Part shown: positions 23,390 through 34,743 of the stretch, piece by piece | Layout: each line of letters begins with the position of its first letter | How positions within the stretch are numbered: position 1 is the stretch's first letter | Source of the DNA: Neonectria sp. B-13 | Lineage: Eukaryota; Ascomycota; Sordariomycetes; Hypocreales; Nectriaceae | DNA length: 64,000 nt | Assembly: GCA_002682825.1 (NCBI GenBank) | Contig: NOKP01000003.1 | Coordinates: forward strand, 682,001-746,000 | Reading direction: 5' to 3' | Made by a program: the position numbers and the translations under genes | Notes under the pieces: model-generated | Told to the model about the DNA's origin: nothing | Databases searched by the model: none | What the model saw: only the letters and a program-made list of their open reading frames with translations

Positions 23390-23428
23390 CACCGATACTC
23401 CCCGATCGGCATCACGCCGATATTCCCC
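23390..23428 (+). promoter_or_regulatory. Cluster of regulator-type sites in the GH51 promoter
   Basis: Positions 23390–23405 repeat the 16-bp element CACCGATACTCCCCGA. A near copy, CCGATATTCCCC, follows at 23417–23428. Between and overlapping them, ATCGGC-N5-GCCGAT (23405–23421) is a perfect palindrome containing CGG-N7-CCG, the inverted-triplet layout bound by Zn2Cys6 dimers. The cluster lies about 210–250 bp upstream of the GH51 ATG. Confidence 0.65.
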
Positions 23429-23639
23429 GGCCCGCTTTTAGAAATTCGAGCTGGCGCTTTATCAGGAGGTTTCTGAATTTCTCAATCTCTTAGACATGAG
23501 CTAGAGAGGTGTTGTCAGCTCTGTCAACGTCCAACGGTCAACCAATTATTATTAAAAGGTACTTCTACCCGACCACTTGTTTTCTCCAATTGAATGCATC
23601 TTGAAATCAAACAACCAGTCTTCTCAACTTCCCATCACC

Positions 23640-25360
23640 ATGACCTCGCTCACCATACTTTCCAGGGAAGAAGAAGCGTCGCCGTCAATATCCTTCAACC
23701 CATCGCATACTATTAGTAACATCAACCCACTCATTTATGGCGGCTTCACGGAGTTAGTTGCATGAACTGTCTAGAAAGCAGCGATCACTAACTAGTCCAG
23801 GCACATGGGCCGATGCATTTACGGTGGTCTTTACGAGCCGGATAACCCAAACAATCTTTCAGACGAGAGCGGGTTCCGTAAAGATGTCATCTCGTGCTTT
23901 AAAGAACTACAGGTCCCAGTAGTTCGCTACCCCGGTGGTAACTTCTGTGCTACCTATCGCTGGCAAGATGGCATCGGCCCCAAGGACAAGCGACCTGTCC
24001 GGCCTGAACTCGCCTGGGAAGGTATTGAGCCCAACACCTTTGGGACTGATGAGTTTCTTGCTTGGTGTAAAGTCGTTGGTACCAAGCCTTACCTTTGTTT
24101 GAACATGGGGACGGGGACCCTGGAGGACGCTCTCGCATGGTTGGAATACTGCAACGGAAGTAAGGACACCTACTTTGCAAATCTCAGGAGGCAAAACGGC
24201 CACAAGGAGCCGTACGGAGTCAAATATTGGGCCCTCGGTAACGAAATGTGGGGACCATGGTAAGTAATGTCATCTACAGCCCAGGCCATGGAGAGTACTA
24301 ATTATACAATGTTCAGGCAAGTCGAGCAGCATAGCAAAGAGGATTATGCGAAGAAGGCCATTCAGTGGGCAAAAGGTAAGAATACCTCTCCTCTCACCAC
24401 GTGTTGGCAGCGTTATTGACGAAGAGAGCAGCTTTGAAACTTCTCGACCCGTCTATTACCCTCATTCTCTGCGGGAAAGACGGCTACTCAGACTGGGATC
24501 GGTACACCCTTCAAAAGTGCATTCGATGGGTGGACATGCACTCAATCCACTTTTACTCCATGGGTAAGGGCCACTATACCAACATCTCATCCGTCTACGC
24601 CGCGGAACGTGCCATTCAGGTTTGCTCTTCACTCATCGACCTGGCGAGATGCGAATTCGACCTGTCACCTTTCCCTGATGTGGACCGGATCTGCACCAAA
24701 CCAAACAGTGCGAAGCGCCCCACGATTTGTTTTGATGAGTGGAATGTCTGGGACCCTGAGCGAGCACCCGGAAACAAGGGTGCTGAGGAACTCTACACTC
24801 TTAGCGATGCCCTTGCAGTAGCAGTTTGGCTTAACGTCTTCATCCGCAACAGCAAGGAGCTCGGAATGGCTACGATAGCACAAAGCGTCAACGTTATCGC
24901 ACCTCTTATGACAACTCCTCGCGGCATTTGGAAGCAGACGACCTACTTCCCTCTGCTTCTCTTCTCCAAATTTATGCACGGCAAGTCCCTCGCCGTCCAT
25001 GTTCAAACTGGGACTTACAACGGCAAAACATTTCCGGAGTGGATTCAATCGACATGCGTGGTCCCGAAGCTTGATGTCAGCGCCGCCATTGATGCCGAAG
25101 GGTGGATGAATCTCGCCGTGGTTAACTCAGATGAGATTAGAAGTCTTTCAACGAAGCTCTCCGGCCTTGATAAAGGCATACAAGTCCAAGTATTCACAAT
25201 AGGCGGTGACAAATTTGATGCCATGGACACAAATTCCGAGCAAGATGAGAAGATTAACCTCCGAGAGTCCACATGGACTTCGACAGGCGAAGTCTACACG
25301 TTTGAGCGTTTGAGCTTTACGTTGCTTCGATGGAAACACTTGATTCCGTCCGGGGTTTGA
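23640..25360 (+). CDS. Alpha-L-arabinofuranosidase, GH51, intracellular type
   Basis: Exons 23640–23752, 23801–24259, 24317–24375 and 24432–25360 join in phase and give 519 residues, a normal length for the short GH51 type. It hydrolyses terminal arabinofuranose from arabinan or arabinoxylan oligosaccharides. Family blocks are IYGGFTEHMGRCIYGGLYEP, VVRYPGGNF and GTDEFLAWC. The acid/base Glu186 lies in WALGNEMWGPW and the nucleophile Glu313 in ICFDEWNVW. There is no signal peptide, so it should act in the cytosol on imported oligosaccharides. This fits the neighbouring sugar porter. In the fourth exon the acceptor at 24431 gives WAKALKLL; AG at 24428 is also in phase and would add one residue. 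Confidence 0.92.
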
Positions 25361-25908
25361 TACCAGTTTGGCTCAACGCCAGCTCTGTTGCGGAGACGCT
25401 CGGCCTCCTGTCTTTGGATCGAAAGCGCAGGTACCCTTTCATATGAAGGCTTTCTCTATGAGGCCTTCTACAAGTTTACGAATATGATAGATTTAATTGA
25501 AGGTCACTTCACACCATATTTGTCTCTAAGTTCTTGAAGCCCTAGACGAGTTTGGTCTTATAGGTGGGAAATTCATTGTGAAGTGGTAAGGTTTCGACAT
25601 GAAGGTGGGGTGATCCCGGACTTTTGCGCAGTTACTACCGGTTGTTATAGGCGGCTTTAAACCCTATTGGCCCCTGATATGCATATACACCTTGGCGATT
25701 GATGCTTACCTGAATTCAACATTGTTGACCAGGGTCTCATACACCATGTAGTGCTGGTATGCTGCAGGTGTGCCAATGAGGAACAGGATGGTGTGATGAC
25801 ACCTGGGTGAAGTGGAGCTTGTCAAGAGCGATAAAAGGAGGCTCTGGAACCCCATTAATTCTGTTCTTCCGTGACCGTTTATCGTGTTTCTCCAGTCACC
25901 TACCACAA
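25361..25908. other. Intergenic region between GH51 and methyltransferase genes
   Basis: About 550 bp, presumably the GH51 3' UTR and the promoter of the methyltransferase. A minus-strand frame at 25706–26023 overlaps the next gene's first exon and has no motif. Confidence 0.5.
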
Positions 25909-27404
25909 ATGGCTGAAACGACCCAAGAGCGGGGTGGAAGCCCGGAAACTCCAGCAACGCAATTGCAAAGCTTACTTGCTGATAATCAGTTGCAGGTGGA
26001 TGTAAGTAACAACTCCGGTCCAAGTAATGTGCAGTAAAATTTTGACGCAGTTTCCTCCAGGATGTTGCAGAAGATGCCGACTCCGCTTACAATGCATCGT
26101 AAGTCTGTCTTTCTACGCAGAGTCTTGAAGAACCTTGCCTGACGGTTGCTCTAGAGAGGCATCTGCCAGCTATCTGTCGTCTCTGAATTCGAGCATTATG
26201 AACTACAAGTAGGTCATCCTCTAGCTGGCTGCAAGTATCAGTCCTATGCTAATGTCAAACCACTTGCTCGACGCAGATACGAAGTCAGCGCTAAAAGGCT
26301 ATAGGCATTAATTGAGTGCTAACTTAACTATGCAGAATGGACGCCGCTATCATGCATTTCGCGAAGGTGCCTATCTTGTGGTAATTATTCTCTTTATGTA
26401 TGTGCGCTACGCATAAGCTGACAGAACCACCAACAGCCAAATGACGAAGAAGAACAAGATCGCATGGACTTAGGACATCATATATATTGTCTTGTGCTTG
26501 GAGGAAAGCTTTATCTGGCGCCTATTGGTGACCATCCCAAGCGTGTCCTCGACCTGGGTACCGGAACTGGCATCTGGGCGATTGACTTTGCAGAGTAAGG
26601 CTCGTTAGAGGTTTGTTTAGAGAATTGTTTCTGATCTCTTGAACTCCAGTCAGCATCCATCCGCAGATGTACTCGGGACTGATTTAAGCCCAATTCAACC
26701 CAAATGGTAGATAAGGTCCCACAGTTTATTTTCTGGACTCTAATAACGATTATGACATAGGACCCCGCCTAATTGTAGATTTGAAGTCGACGACTTTGAA
26801 TCCGAATGGCTGTATCATCACCCATTTGATTTCATACATGCCCGGGAACTGGAAGGGTGCATTAGTAACGACGACCGACTATTCCAGCGAGCGTTCAAGC
26901 ATTTGTCGTCTGGTGGTTACTTCGAACTGCAGGCTATATACACAGCATTCCTCTCTGATGATGGAACTGATGAAAAGGCCACAAATGCCAAGCTGTGGAT
27001 GAGGAATATCTGCGAGGGCGCGGCAAAGTTTGGTAAACCTTTGGACAGTGCAATTCAGTGGAAAGAAAAGCTGAGAGAGGCGGGATTTGTTGATATCCAA
27101 CAAAAGGTTCATAAGGCTAGTAGCTCTCCATTGGCTGTGTTACTTTAGAGTACATGCTAACGTTCCAACGCAGATTCCAATCGGCGCTTGGCCTAAAGAT
27201 CCAACCTTGAAGGAGATTGGGATGTTCCAATCAATTCAGGAGGCCCAGGTAGTTGAGTCTTACACTCCCGCAATCTTTGCACGCGTTCTCGGATGGAGTG
27301 AGACTGAGGTGCAGGCATTCATCGGCAAGGTAAAGAAAGACCTTCGGGATCCATCCGTTCATCTCTATCTTCCGGTTTATTTTATCTGGGGTAGAAAGCC
27401 TTGA
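25909..27404 (+). CDS. LaeA-like SAM-dependent methyltransferase with 7-nt microexon
   Basis: Nine exons give 345 residues: 25909–26001, 26061–26098, 26155–26208, 26277–26283, 26336–26380, 26437–26594, 26650–26706, 26761–27115 and 27174–27404. The 7-nt exon ATACGAA is needed to build [19 protein letters not shown], the conserved entry block of the family. Class I methyltransferase motif I is [17 protein letters not shown]. Then come [36 protein letters not shown] and [16 protein letters not shown]. The last intron starts with GC (AAG|GCTAGT) and has a GCTAAC branch site; no GT donor fits. Relatives of LaeA influence secondary metabolism or act within clusters. The substrate here is unknown. 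Confidence 0.88.
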
Positions 27405-29571
27405 GCACTTTCTAAAACGCACCAGTTCCTATTACCAGCTAGTCATGTATCCGTCCAACTCCTACGAGAATTTCATTACCCTCGGAGATAGCCTTGCCAG
27501 GATCTCAGACTCACCCTGGATTTATGACTCTTTGATAGGAAAATCCCAAGGATATTAATGTTTATTAGAAGCGACGTTATTCTTGCCAAATACGGACAGG
27601 ACCCTAGTTCTGCTAGGGAATCTCAATCACAAACATTCCAATGCGCCTTTTTCGTCAAAGTTTGACGCGTCTGTAACCTAACAAGTTTCGTCGCAGCAAT
27701 CATCTTTGCTTGAAATGGGCATTGAAGATCCAAACGAGGTTTGAATCCATGAGGATATACCCAAGAGAAATCGAAGGATTACCATTAAATCTTTCGGCTT
27801 TGGCATTATTTACTACACGTAGCTTAGAAGAGGACGGCCTCGCATGCGGTAGCCATGGGGTCTGCTGCTTTGCAGTAGTGCATAAAAATGATCCTGTGCC
27901 TCTTCAGGTTGAAAAATCGGAACCAGACTCTAATTAGAGTGATAGCTCTTACCCAAATAGAATAATTCAACGAAAGGAAGGATGTTACGAACATCATACC
28001 GACAGTCAGTTTGTAGTAATTGAAGCTTACTCGTGTGGAGCGGGGCCAGATGGCCGCCCTGGACCGACACAGAACCCTCATCCTTTTCGACTCACGTAGC
28101 ACAACAAGCTTCCAATCAACTTGATGGACAGAAAGCTCTCCTACCGCTGACAAGAAAATATCGCTCGAGAAGCCAGACTTGGCCAGGCTCGAGTGGGTTG
28201 ACAGACTCTTCGTCCCAGAGCCATGATGGAGCCAGGAACCATATCTGAGAGGCCATTCGACGCGCCATTGAGGACCTGAACTTTTCTGGAACCACAGAGA
28301 ACTCCGTCCTCTCCCAAGGCACCCTGGTCAGACACCATAATATTTGAATTGGCGAAGAGTCTCTTTTCATGCGACTTTCTCTACCAGTCGATCCATAATA
28401 CAAAACGGCCAGCGAAGTTGCCACGGTGAAGTGGATTTTGATGATCAAACTCCCTGAGAAACCTCTTGCTTATCGCTCGCAAGGAATTTTGTAAACGACG
28501 AAGGAGAGACGACAGGTGCTTTGGTCTGGGAGTGTGTCATGGTGTTGCCGGTGTGGGGGGCATGCTTCTGTCCATCGTTTCTGGAAGGCCGGCCCAGAAT
28601 ATCAGAGCCTGATACTAAAAGAGATCACCATGAACCAAGCGGTGCGATAAGCGAACTGTCCTGGGAGCATCTACAAGATTATGAAGCACTTGTTTTGCGC
28701 TGAGAGTTCATTGGCGTGGGGCCGATTGGAACCCGGCTGCATTGATGTGTTCAGCGCAAGTCAGGAGCAAAGGGGTAATCGTGACGACGAATCCGTTGTG
28801 CGTGCCATCATCTCCTGGGTAGAGGATAATTGCAACTTCTGGGGAGAAAAGCATGACGAGCCTACCTGAAAGACTAGATTAGCCTTGCCTAGGTATGATC
28901 ACTCCAATGGATAATTACTCACAGCGCAAGCTTACTCTCACATGATTGCAATAGCTGACACCTTAGGCGACTTAGGGTTGGTGCTGACCAGTGATCACCA
29001 AGCTCAACAACTGGATTCGTTTGCTAGCGGGAACAAAAAGACTTGGCAAGGTGGAATATTTCGGCACCGCCGACTCACAAAACCTCGGGCGGTGTTACAT
29101 AACGTCATGAGAGCCGCGTGTTCATGTGCAAAGGCCAAGAGGAAAGGCGGGGACGGCGTTGATGGACTCGTATATTCGACGGATTCTCGCCCCGTGTGAA
29201 GGCTTGGTTTTCAAGTCAGAGGACCTCAGCCACGCCGCATAGCCGGGTCGTCTTGCTCAGTCTCACCATTTGGCTCTAAGTGCCGAGCCACACTGCTCTT
29301 GGCCACTCACTTGGCACTGCCCGGTGCCGATGCATCCGGCGCCAAGGTGGATAATTGCGTAGCGCATGCGCCACCAGGATGACGTGAAGTGGGTTAACAA
29401 CTGCAATAGAGCTCATGTTCCGGTAACGACGGCCGTGTATTAAAGACGGCCAACTGCTCGATGTTGCTTCAATTGAATCCATTCATACACAAAACTCCTC
29501 TACCCCGCGTTTTCAATATACTCAACACTACAACCCGCTTAAACACCTTGCATATATTATTATAACAAAAT
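27405..29571. other. Long gene-poor stretch with possible coding scraps
   Basis: About 2.2 kb. The part from about 28620 to 28870 reads SLILKEITMNQAV and then SSLAWGRLEPGCIDVFSASQ and DDESVVRAIISWVEDNCNFW in one frame. That composition looks protein-like, but I cannot name the family, and stops interrupt it. Similar fragments occur near 28050–28450. I take these as decayed coding sequence. The right end is probably the promoter of the Gln/Gly-rich gene. Confidence 0.4.
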
Positions 29572-30399
29572 ATGTCTGCCCAAGACTATTACGGTGGAAG
29601 CCAGCAGGGCAACAGCCAACAGCAAGGCTACAACCAACAACAGGGCTATTCTCAGCAGGTATTATTAAGACCCCATACGCCATGTCAGACAGCCTCTAAT
29701 CCCTCGGTCCAGCAGCAGTACGGCCAGCAGCAGCCCCAGTCCTCGTATCCGCAGCAACCCAGCTACGACAACCGTGGAAACTCACAACCCCAGCAACAGC
29801 AGCAGCAACAGGGCGGACAATACGGCGATTCCCAGGCTTACCCCGGTGGAAACGGCCAGGGCCAAGATGGTGAACGTGGCCTCGGTGCTACTCTGGCTGG
29901 AGGCGGTGCGGCTGGTTGGGCTGCACACAAGGCTGGAGGCGGCTTTTTTGGCAGCCTAGCGGGTGCGGCTGCGGGTGCTATTGGCGCCAACATGCTTGAG
30001 CACAAGTTTAAGAAGTACGTTTACCTAGGCTCTCTCATTGAAGATGAGCTAGATCAGAGAGCTAACACCCCTTGTAGGCACAAGAAGAACAAGAAGCAAC
30101 ACAAGGATGGCCGCGATCGAGGATTTTCAGGAGACTCTACTAGCAGCAGCGACTCTGACTCTGGCGACGATCGACGCCGCAATGGCGACCCTCCTCGTGG
30201 AGGCCATGGCGGGCCTCCTTCCTATGGGGAGCGAGGTGGATCTTCCCATGGTGGGTATGATAGACCCTCTCACCACGGTGAGCAAGGCGGCTCCGGACAC
30301 CACGGCGGCGGCTATGGCGGACCCGGTGGTCCCGGTGGTCCCGGAGGCCCCGGGGGATTCGGCCAGCACGGTGGTAATGGGTCTGGTCCCCGTTGGTGA
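29572..30399 (+). CDS. Gln/Gly-rich low-complexity protein with glycine-zipper-like segment
   Basis: Exons 29572–29658, 29713–30014 and 30078–30399 give 236 residues. The N-terminal third is Gln/Tyr/Gly-rich with poly-Gln runs, prion-like in composition. The centre (ATLAGGGAAGWAAHKAGGGF, GSLAGAAAGAIGANMLEHKF) has repeated small-residue spacing like a glycine zipper and could be membrane-embedded. A Lys/His-rich stretch and a Ser/Asp patch follow, and the tail is (GGP)n with His. Both introns (54 and 63 nt) have GT-AG ends. Yet both are multiples of three with no stop in frame, so unspliced or partly spliced forms would also be translatable. Related proteins occur widely in ascomycetes without known function. 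Confidence 0.75.
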   Translation: MSAQDYYGGSQQGNSQQQGYNQQQGYSQQVLLRPHTPCQTASNPSVQQQYGQQQPQSSYPQQPSYDNRGNSQPQQQQQQQGGQYGDSQAYPGGNGQGQDGERGLGATLAGGGAAGWAAHKAGGGFFGSLAGAAAGAIGANMLEHKFKKYVYLGSLIEDELDQRANTPCRHKKNKKQHKDGRDRGFSGDSTSSSDSDSGDDRRRNGDPPRGGHGGPPSYGERGGSSHGGYDRPSHHGEQGGSGHHGGGYGGPGGPGGPGGPGGFGQHGGNGSGPRW

Positions 30400-32955
30400 T
30401 TGCAGAACCCAACCCACAATACTTCCCAAGTACTGAGCAGCATTGTGTACGGTAGGGTTGATAGGAGCGTACCTGATTAGACGAGATGTATTATTAAGCT
30501 TGTTATAGAAATGAAGTCAACGGCAGATTCCCATTAATTATTTTGCATCGAAGTGCCAGTCTCCCCTCTATACAGTATCCAACCGTAGTCCGTTAGACTC
30601 CCAAACGGCCCGAAATAGCCCAACACTCTTGACTTTTCGTTCCGTCCCGTCGCCGTCGCAGGGTTCCTCAGGTCGATGACAATTAGAAATCCCGATGTTA
30701 CAAGATGAAGGATTCTAAGACGATTTCGTTCTTCAATTCATAAATTTGATGTCTTCTTGTTCCATGTTGAGACTAACCGATGGCCCTGAGAAGTGGGGGT
30801 GCTGGCGGCACCTCCCTGGGGTGGGAAGGAGCCCCCCCTGTTGCTAGATCTAGGGGTCAAAAGGATCCCCCCAGTTGTTAGTTTTTGAAGAATCAACCTT
30901 GCTTTTACACACAAACCACAATTTGGCTTTTTGGCGACTATGCTAGTATGTCCGTCTAGCCCTGTCTGGTGGAGAACTGGCGATTGCTCGAAGACCTCAT
31001 TGTCTACCCCCCTTCACTTGCTTCACTGGATTGGGACCTGCGACGGGGTCACGCTTCACCATCCTGGAGTCTGTGATTGACGACATCACTGCCCCGTAAC
31101 ACAGCTCTGAATCATCAGAATCAGAGACCACATCCCAAAGCTCAGAATACCTTCTCCTCGCTGAAATCAAGATCTGATTCCTCCCACTACAACATAAGAA
31201 GCCTTGACGCAGTTGTCTGTGCTGTTCGAAAGGCGGCACCGGTGGTGTTGATGCGCGGGGGCGCACACTTTGTAGTGGCAGTCGTGACATTGGGATACAT
31301 AATGAGGGTTAATTTCGACTCCTAACAGTGCTATTGGTATCTTTATTATGTAACTCAGTGGCCCCTTTGATGTCATTCGACTAATACCTCATGCAGCGTC
31401 TATCCTACAGAGCAAGGCGTCCTCCAATTACGGTCATCGTCCTCCCCACATTAGAGGCAGCCAGACTCCAAATATGTTTAGTCCATAGCAAATATATCAA
31501 GGCTAGCAATTCAGATCTTGGGATTTCATAATACTCAGGTCATTAGTAGGTTCTTGATGTTTTATCAGATAGTATTGTGCAAAAGGTCCATAGCCGCTGT
31601 TTCAACTGCAATGTTGCCAACTTCACGCCTCGCGATCATCTGCTCTATTTCCGTAGAAGGAGAGGCAAATATTTTGTCGAGAAGAACGAGAACTTAAATG
31701 ATAGTTTGCGGACTAAGGCATGCATTTCCGGCTACTGCAGCTTTTCCCTATTGTATGTCACTCCAGGTTCGACACAGATCTCTCTGCCACCGATGAATAA
31801 TGAAACACAATGGTCTTCACTGGGAAGCATAACCTAGGTAAAACCCGCCAACAAGAATTATGTAGTAATTTGTCTTAATTATTCCACTTCGAAGCTTTTT
31901 GGTGGTACGAGGCAAGCTTCGCGATTCTAAAGAATGCTGTGAGCCTCATGCGGTAGTCAGTAGACCAACCCCACAACAACTGATCCTGATAGTATCCGCT
32001 GTGTTTGCACTTAGGTGAGTGGGGAGAGTATATTATGTTGAACGAGCTTGAACTTTGTTCACATATTTCAAAATCTTTGGTCGAAGCGATTCATTCAACA
32101 GCTCTTCATTCCGATGCATATAGCATAGGTTGCACTTCAACCCCATACAGAAAAACATGACAGGCCGCCAAGACCAGAAAATCCCCGCGTCAATTCCGCA
32201 CCTTCACGAGCTCAAAGAGGAGACGGAACGAGACGGTGAACTGATCTTTAATGACCAGGAAAACCGTTCTGTACGCAAGGGTCATGACCCGAAACCGGCT
32301 ACTACTATCTGATCTTGCTCTGGCCATTTAAATCCGCATGGCCTTCATTGTTGACTTGACCGCAGTCCGCACTGAATCCTCGTTGTCTGGCTGAAAACTT
32401 TATGTTCCTTGGTCCCTTTCTTACCATGCTTCTTGTCATATCACTTTGCCTGCCTTACTAAGGCTTGGACGCCGGATTCCAGATGTACGTACTCTCAAAA
32501 GTGTCAAGATGTTTGGAGATACTAACAAGCTCCAGCACTGGAAGAGAAAAACAAACTGGCCACCCGATGGCTACAAGGGTCGCGCAAATTTCGCGGTGCT
32601 AGCCTCGGATCCCAGTTCTTTATCGAGCGCTGGATGGTTGAGAATGAGTGGAAAACCATGAGTTGTGGCAGCACCAACGATGAGTAAGCGTGTGTCAATG
32701 CTGACGAGAGAATATGAAAGACTGTACGGAGTACTGTGGCGTCCATAATCCAACCAGAAGAGTCTTCGCAGGAATGGGCCATCAAGGTGGATGTCCCAAG
32801 CTTATTTTTACCAGCTTGCAGTGTTGCCTTTCAAGGGTGGGATGAAGCAACGATATATAAGATCATGGGAATTATTTATTCTGAGATAACTTTCTCCTAT
32901 TGTACAGTCCTCGTCTCATTTTACATATTATAAAGCGCGTCGTGGGATTCACACA
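30400..32955. other. Long intergenic region, no gene seen
   Basis: About 2.5 kb with only short frames (30997–31290 minus, 31577–31837 plus, 32130–32312 plus) lacking family motifs. Two similar C-run segments, CCCCCCTGTTGCTAG near 30835 and CCCCCCAGTTGTTAG near 30870, are the only local repetition noted. Confidence 0.45.
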
Positions 32956-34743
32956 TCATGTGAAAGACTCCCTAGTGTGGACCCGGTCAATGTCGTATGG
33001 GTTGCCGTCATATGACTTCCGGCGACCCGAGGCTCCAGTGAGAGTTGAAGCTCGAGACCGAATTGCGGCAAATGTGGGTTCGTCGGCCACGGTGGAAGCA
33101 TCGTCATTGCTTGACTGATCCACGCGTTCTGTGGTTGCGTCTTCCTCCTTCTCAGTCTGATCGGTTGATTCATCCTGGCTCTCTTGCAGATTCTTCATAA
33201 AGGCGGCCGATTGGGCGGCGAACTTGCAGCGTTCCCGAATAGCTGGCCCATACTTGTAGAACAAGAACGGGAATGGAACACAAGCAAGTGCTAGGAATGC
33301 GGGGATTGTTGAGGCCCAATGAATACCCAGTCTGTCGTACATCTGCGTCGTGAATAACGGAAAGGCGGCTCCGAAGCAAGAGCGGAGGACTGAGTTCGCC
33401 GCCAGAACTGAAGCAGCAAAGATGGTATACGAGTCGATGAGATAGTTCATGATGCTCAAAAAGACCAGGACCATACCAAACCCGAAAGGAACACCAGCTG
33501 CGATGCTGGCCATCCAGTGAATGGAGGGAGAATTTGTCCAAGCGAACCAAAAGAGGCCAATAGGAAGGGCGATTGATCCAACCATGGCAGCAGGAAGGCG
33601 AGCCTCGGGAGGAGCAAACCCGCCATTATCCTGCTCAGTTCGAATGTATCGCTTGTTGGATGGGATCGTATAGGCAATCGCGAAGAGCATTCCGACCATG
33701 ATACCAAGAAACGACAGGCCGCCAACGCCTTGGTTCCATCCACGGTTTTGCTGATAAACAATTGGGAAGGCGGCAAAGAGCATATAAAGGGTTCCGTAGA
33801 TGATGGCCATGTAAATGGACAACAGCAGGACGATGGGTTCCTTGAAGAGTAGAATCCAAGGCCGCAGCAATGCAGTCTTCAGAGCGACGCTGAAAGTTGG
33901 TTTCCCCTGCTTGTGATCGATGAGGCTGATGTATTGCTTTCCAGTGATTTTCGACAATTTAACTGCACGTTTGCGAAGGATAACTGGGGCATATGTTTCT
34001 GGCAGAATCAAGGATCCAAGAATCCAGAGCACACCAGAGAAAATAGCGAGGAAGCCCATAACCCAACGCCATCCTTCTGTCATGCCCAAGAAACCGCCAA
34101 TGACGGGTCCTAGAACGGGACCCAGGAACGGTGCAGCTGCGAAGAGGGCCATGGCCAGGCCTCGTTGCGAAGCCGGGAACATGTCTGCGATGACGCCGCC
34201 AGCGTTCGTAAGCGGTGATGAGCCGAAGGCTCCGGCCAAGAAGCGAAGTATTAACAATGTCCAAGAATTCTGAGCACCCGCACATCCGGCATTGAACGCT
34301 GTCAGCGCAGCATATGTTCCGATGAACAAGATTTGGCGCCCAAATAACTCGCTCAACGGAGCCCAGAGTAGCGGTCCGATTGCAAAACCGAGCACAAAGA
34401 GAGACACGCCCAGAGTGGCTACCTCTTGGCTGATCTGGAACTCCACCATGATTTCAACTAAGCCGCCAGTGTAGGCGGATGATACGAGGGCGACTGCCAA
34501 GGTGGCTATCGCGACGACCATGGTGATAAACCATTTTGTGGCGGTACTGAAAAGCATGGGGTTTCGAGGATCGTTGGGGATCCATTGTACCAGGTAGGGA
34601 TCGTCTGTTGTTCCAGAGCCGTTGTATTGGAAGTTGACAACATCGGGGGTGATTCCTGCTTGGTCCACGACCAGTCGCCAGTAAGGTATTTTGACGTGTT
34701 GTACTGGCTCGCCATCGAGGCGGGCATTTTCGGCGGGTTTCAT
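32956..34743 (-). CDS. MFS multidrug/polyamine transporter, DHA1 family
   Basis: A single-exon 595-residue protein with a long cytosolic N-terminus and 12 predicted helices. DHA1 drug:H+ antiporter marks are clear. VALVSSAYTGGLVEIM and EFQISQEVATLGVSLFVLGF lie in helices 1–2. PLLWAPLSELFGRQILFIG is the motif A loop. The motif C region in helix 5 is LFAAAPFLGPVLGPVIGGFL. WRWVMGFLAIFSGVLWILG and LPETYAPVILRKRA close the first half. The C-terminal tail (about 520–595) is acidic and Ser-rich. Relatives in yeast (FLR1/TPO group) export fungicides, polyamines or small metabolites from the plasma membrane. No biosynthetic cluster is adjacent, so the natural substrate is unknown. Confidence 0.88.
   Translation of the reverse strand: MKPAENARLDGEPVQHVKIPYWRLVVDQAGITPDVVNFQYNGSGTTDDPYLVQWIPNDPRNPMLFSTATKWFITMVVAIATLAVALVSSAYTGGLVEIMVEFQISQEVATLGVSLFVLGFAIGPLLWAPLSELFGRQILFIGTYAALTAFNAGCAGAQNSWTLLILRFLAGAFGSSPLTNAGGVIADMFPASQRGLAMALFAAAPFLGPVLGPVIGGFLGMTEGWRWVMGFLAIFSGVLWILGSLILPETYAPVILRKRAVKLSKITGKQYISLIDHKQGKPTFSVALKTALLRPWILLFKEPIVLLLSIYMAIIYGTLYMLFAAFPIVYQQNRGWNQGVGGLSFLGIMVGMLFAIAYTIPSNKRYIRTEQDNGGFAPPEARLPAAMVGSIALPIGLFWFAWTNSPSIHWMASIAAGVPFGFGMVLVFLSIMNYLIDSYTIFAASVLAANSVLRSCFGAAFPLFTTQMYDRLGIHWASTIPAFLALACVPFPFLFYKYGPAIRERCKFAAQSAAFMKNLQESQDESTDQTEKEEDATTERVDQSSNDDASTVADEPTFAAIRSRASTLTGASGRRKSYDGNPYDIDRVHTRESFT

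Noticed and set aside
30107..30436. Open frames on both strands over the Gly-rich tail
   Set aside because: They are shadows of the repetitive GGN codons of the Gln/Gly-rich gene.
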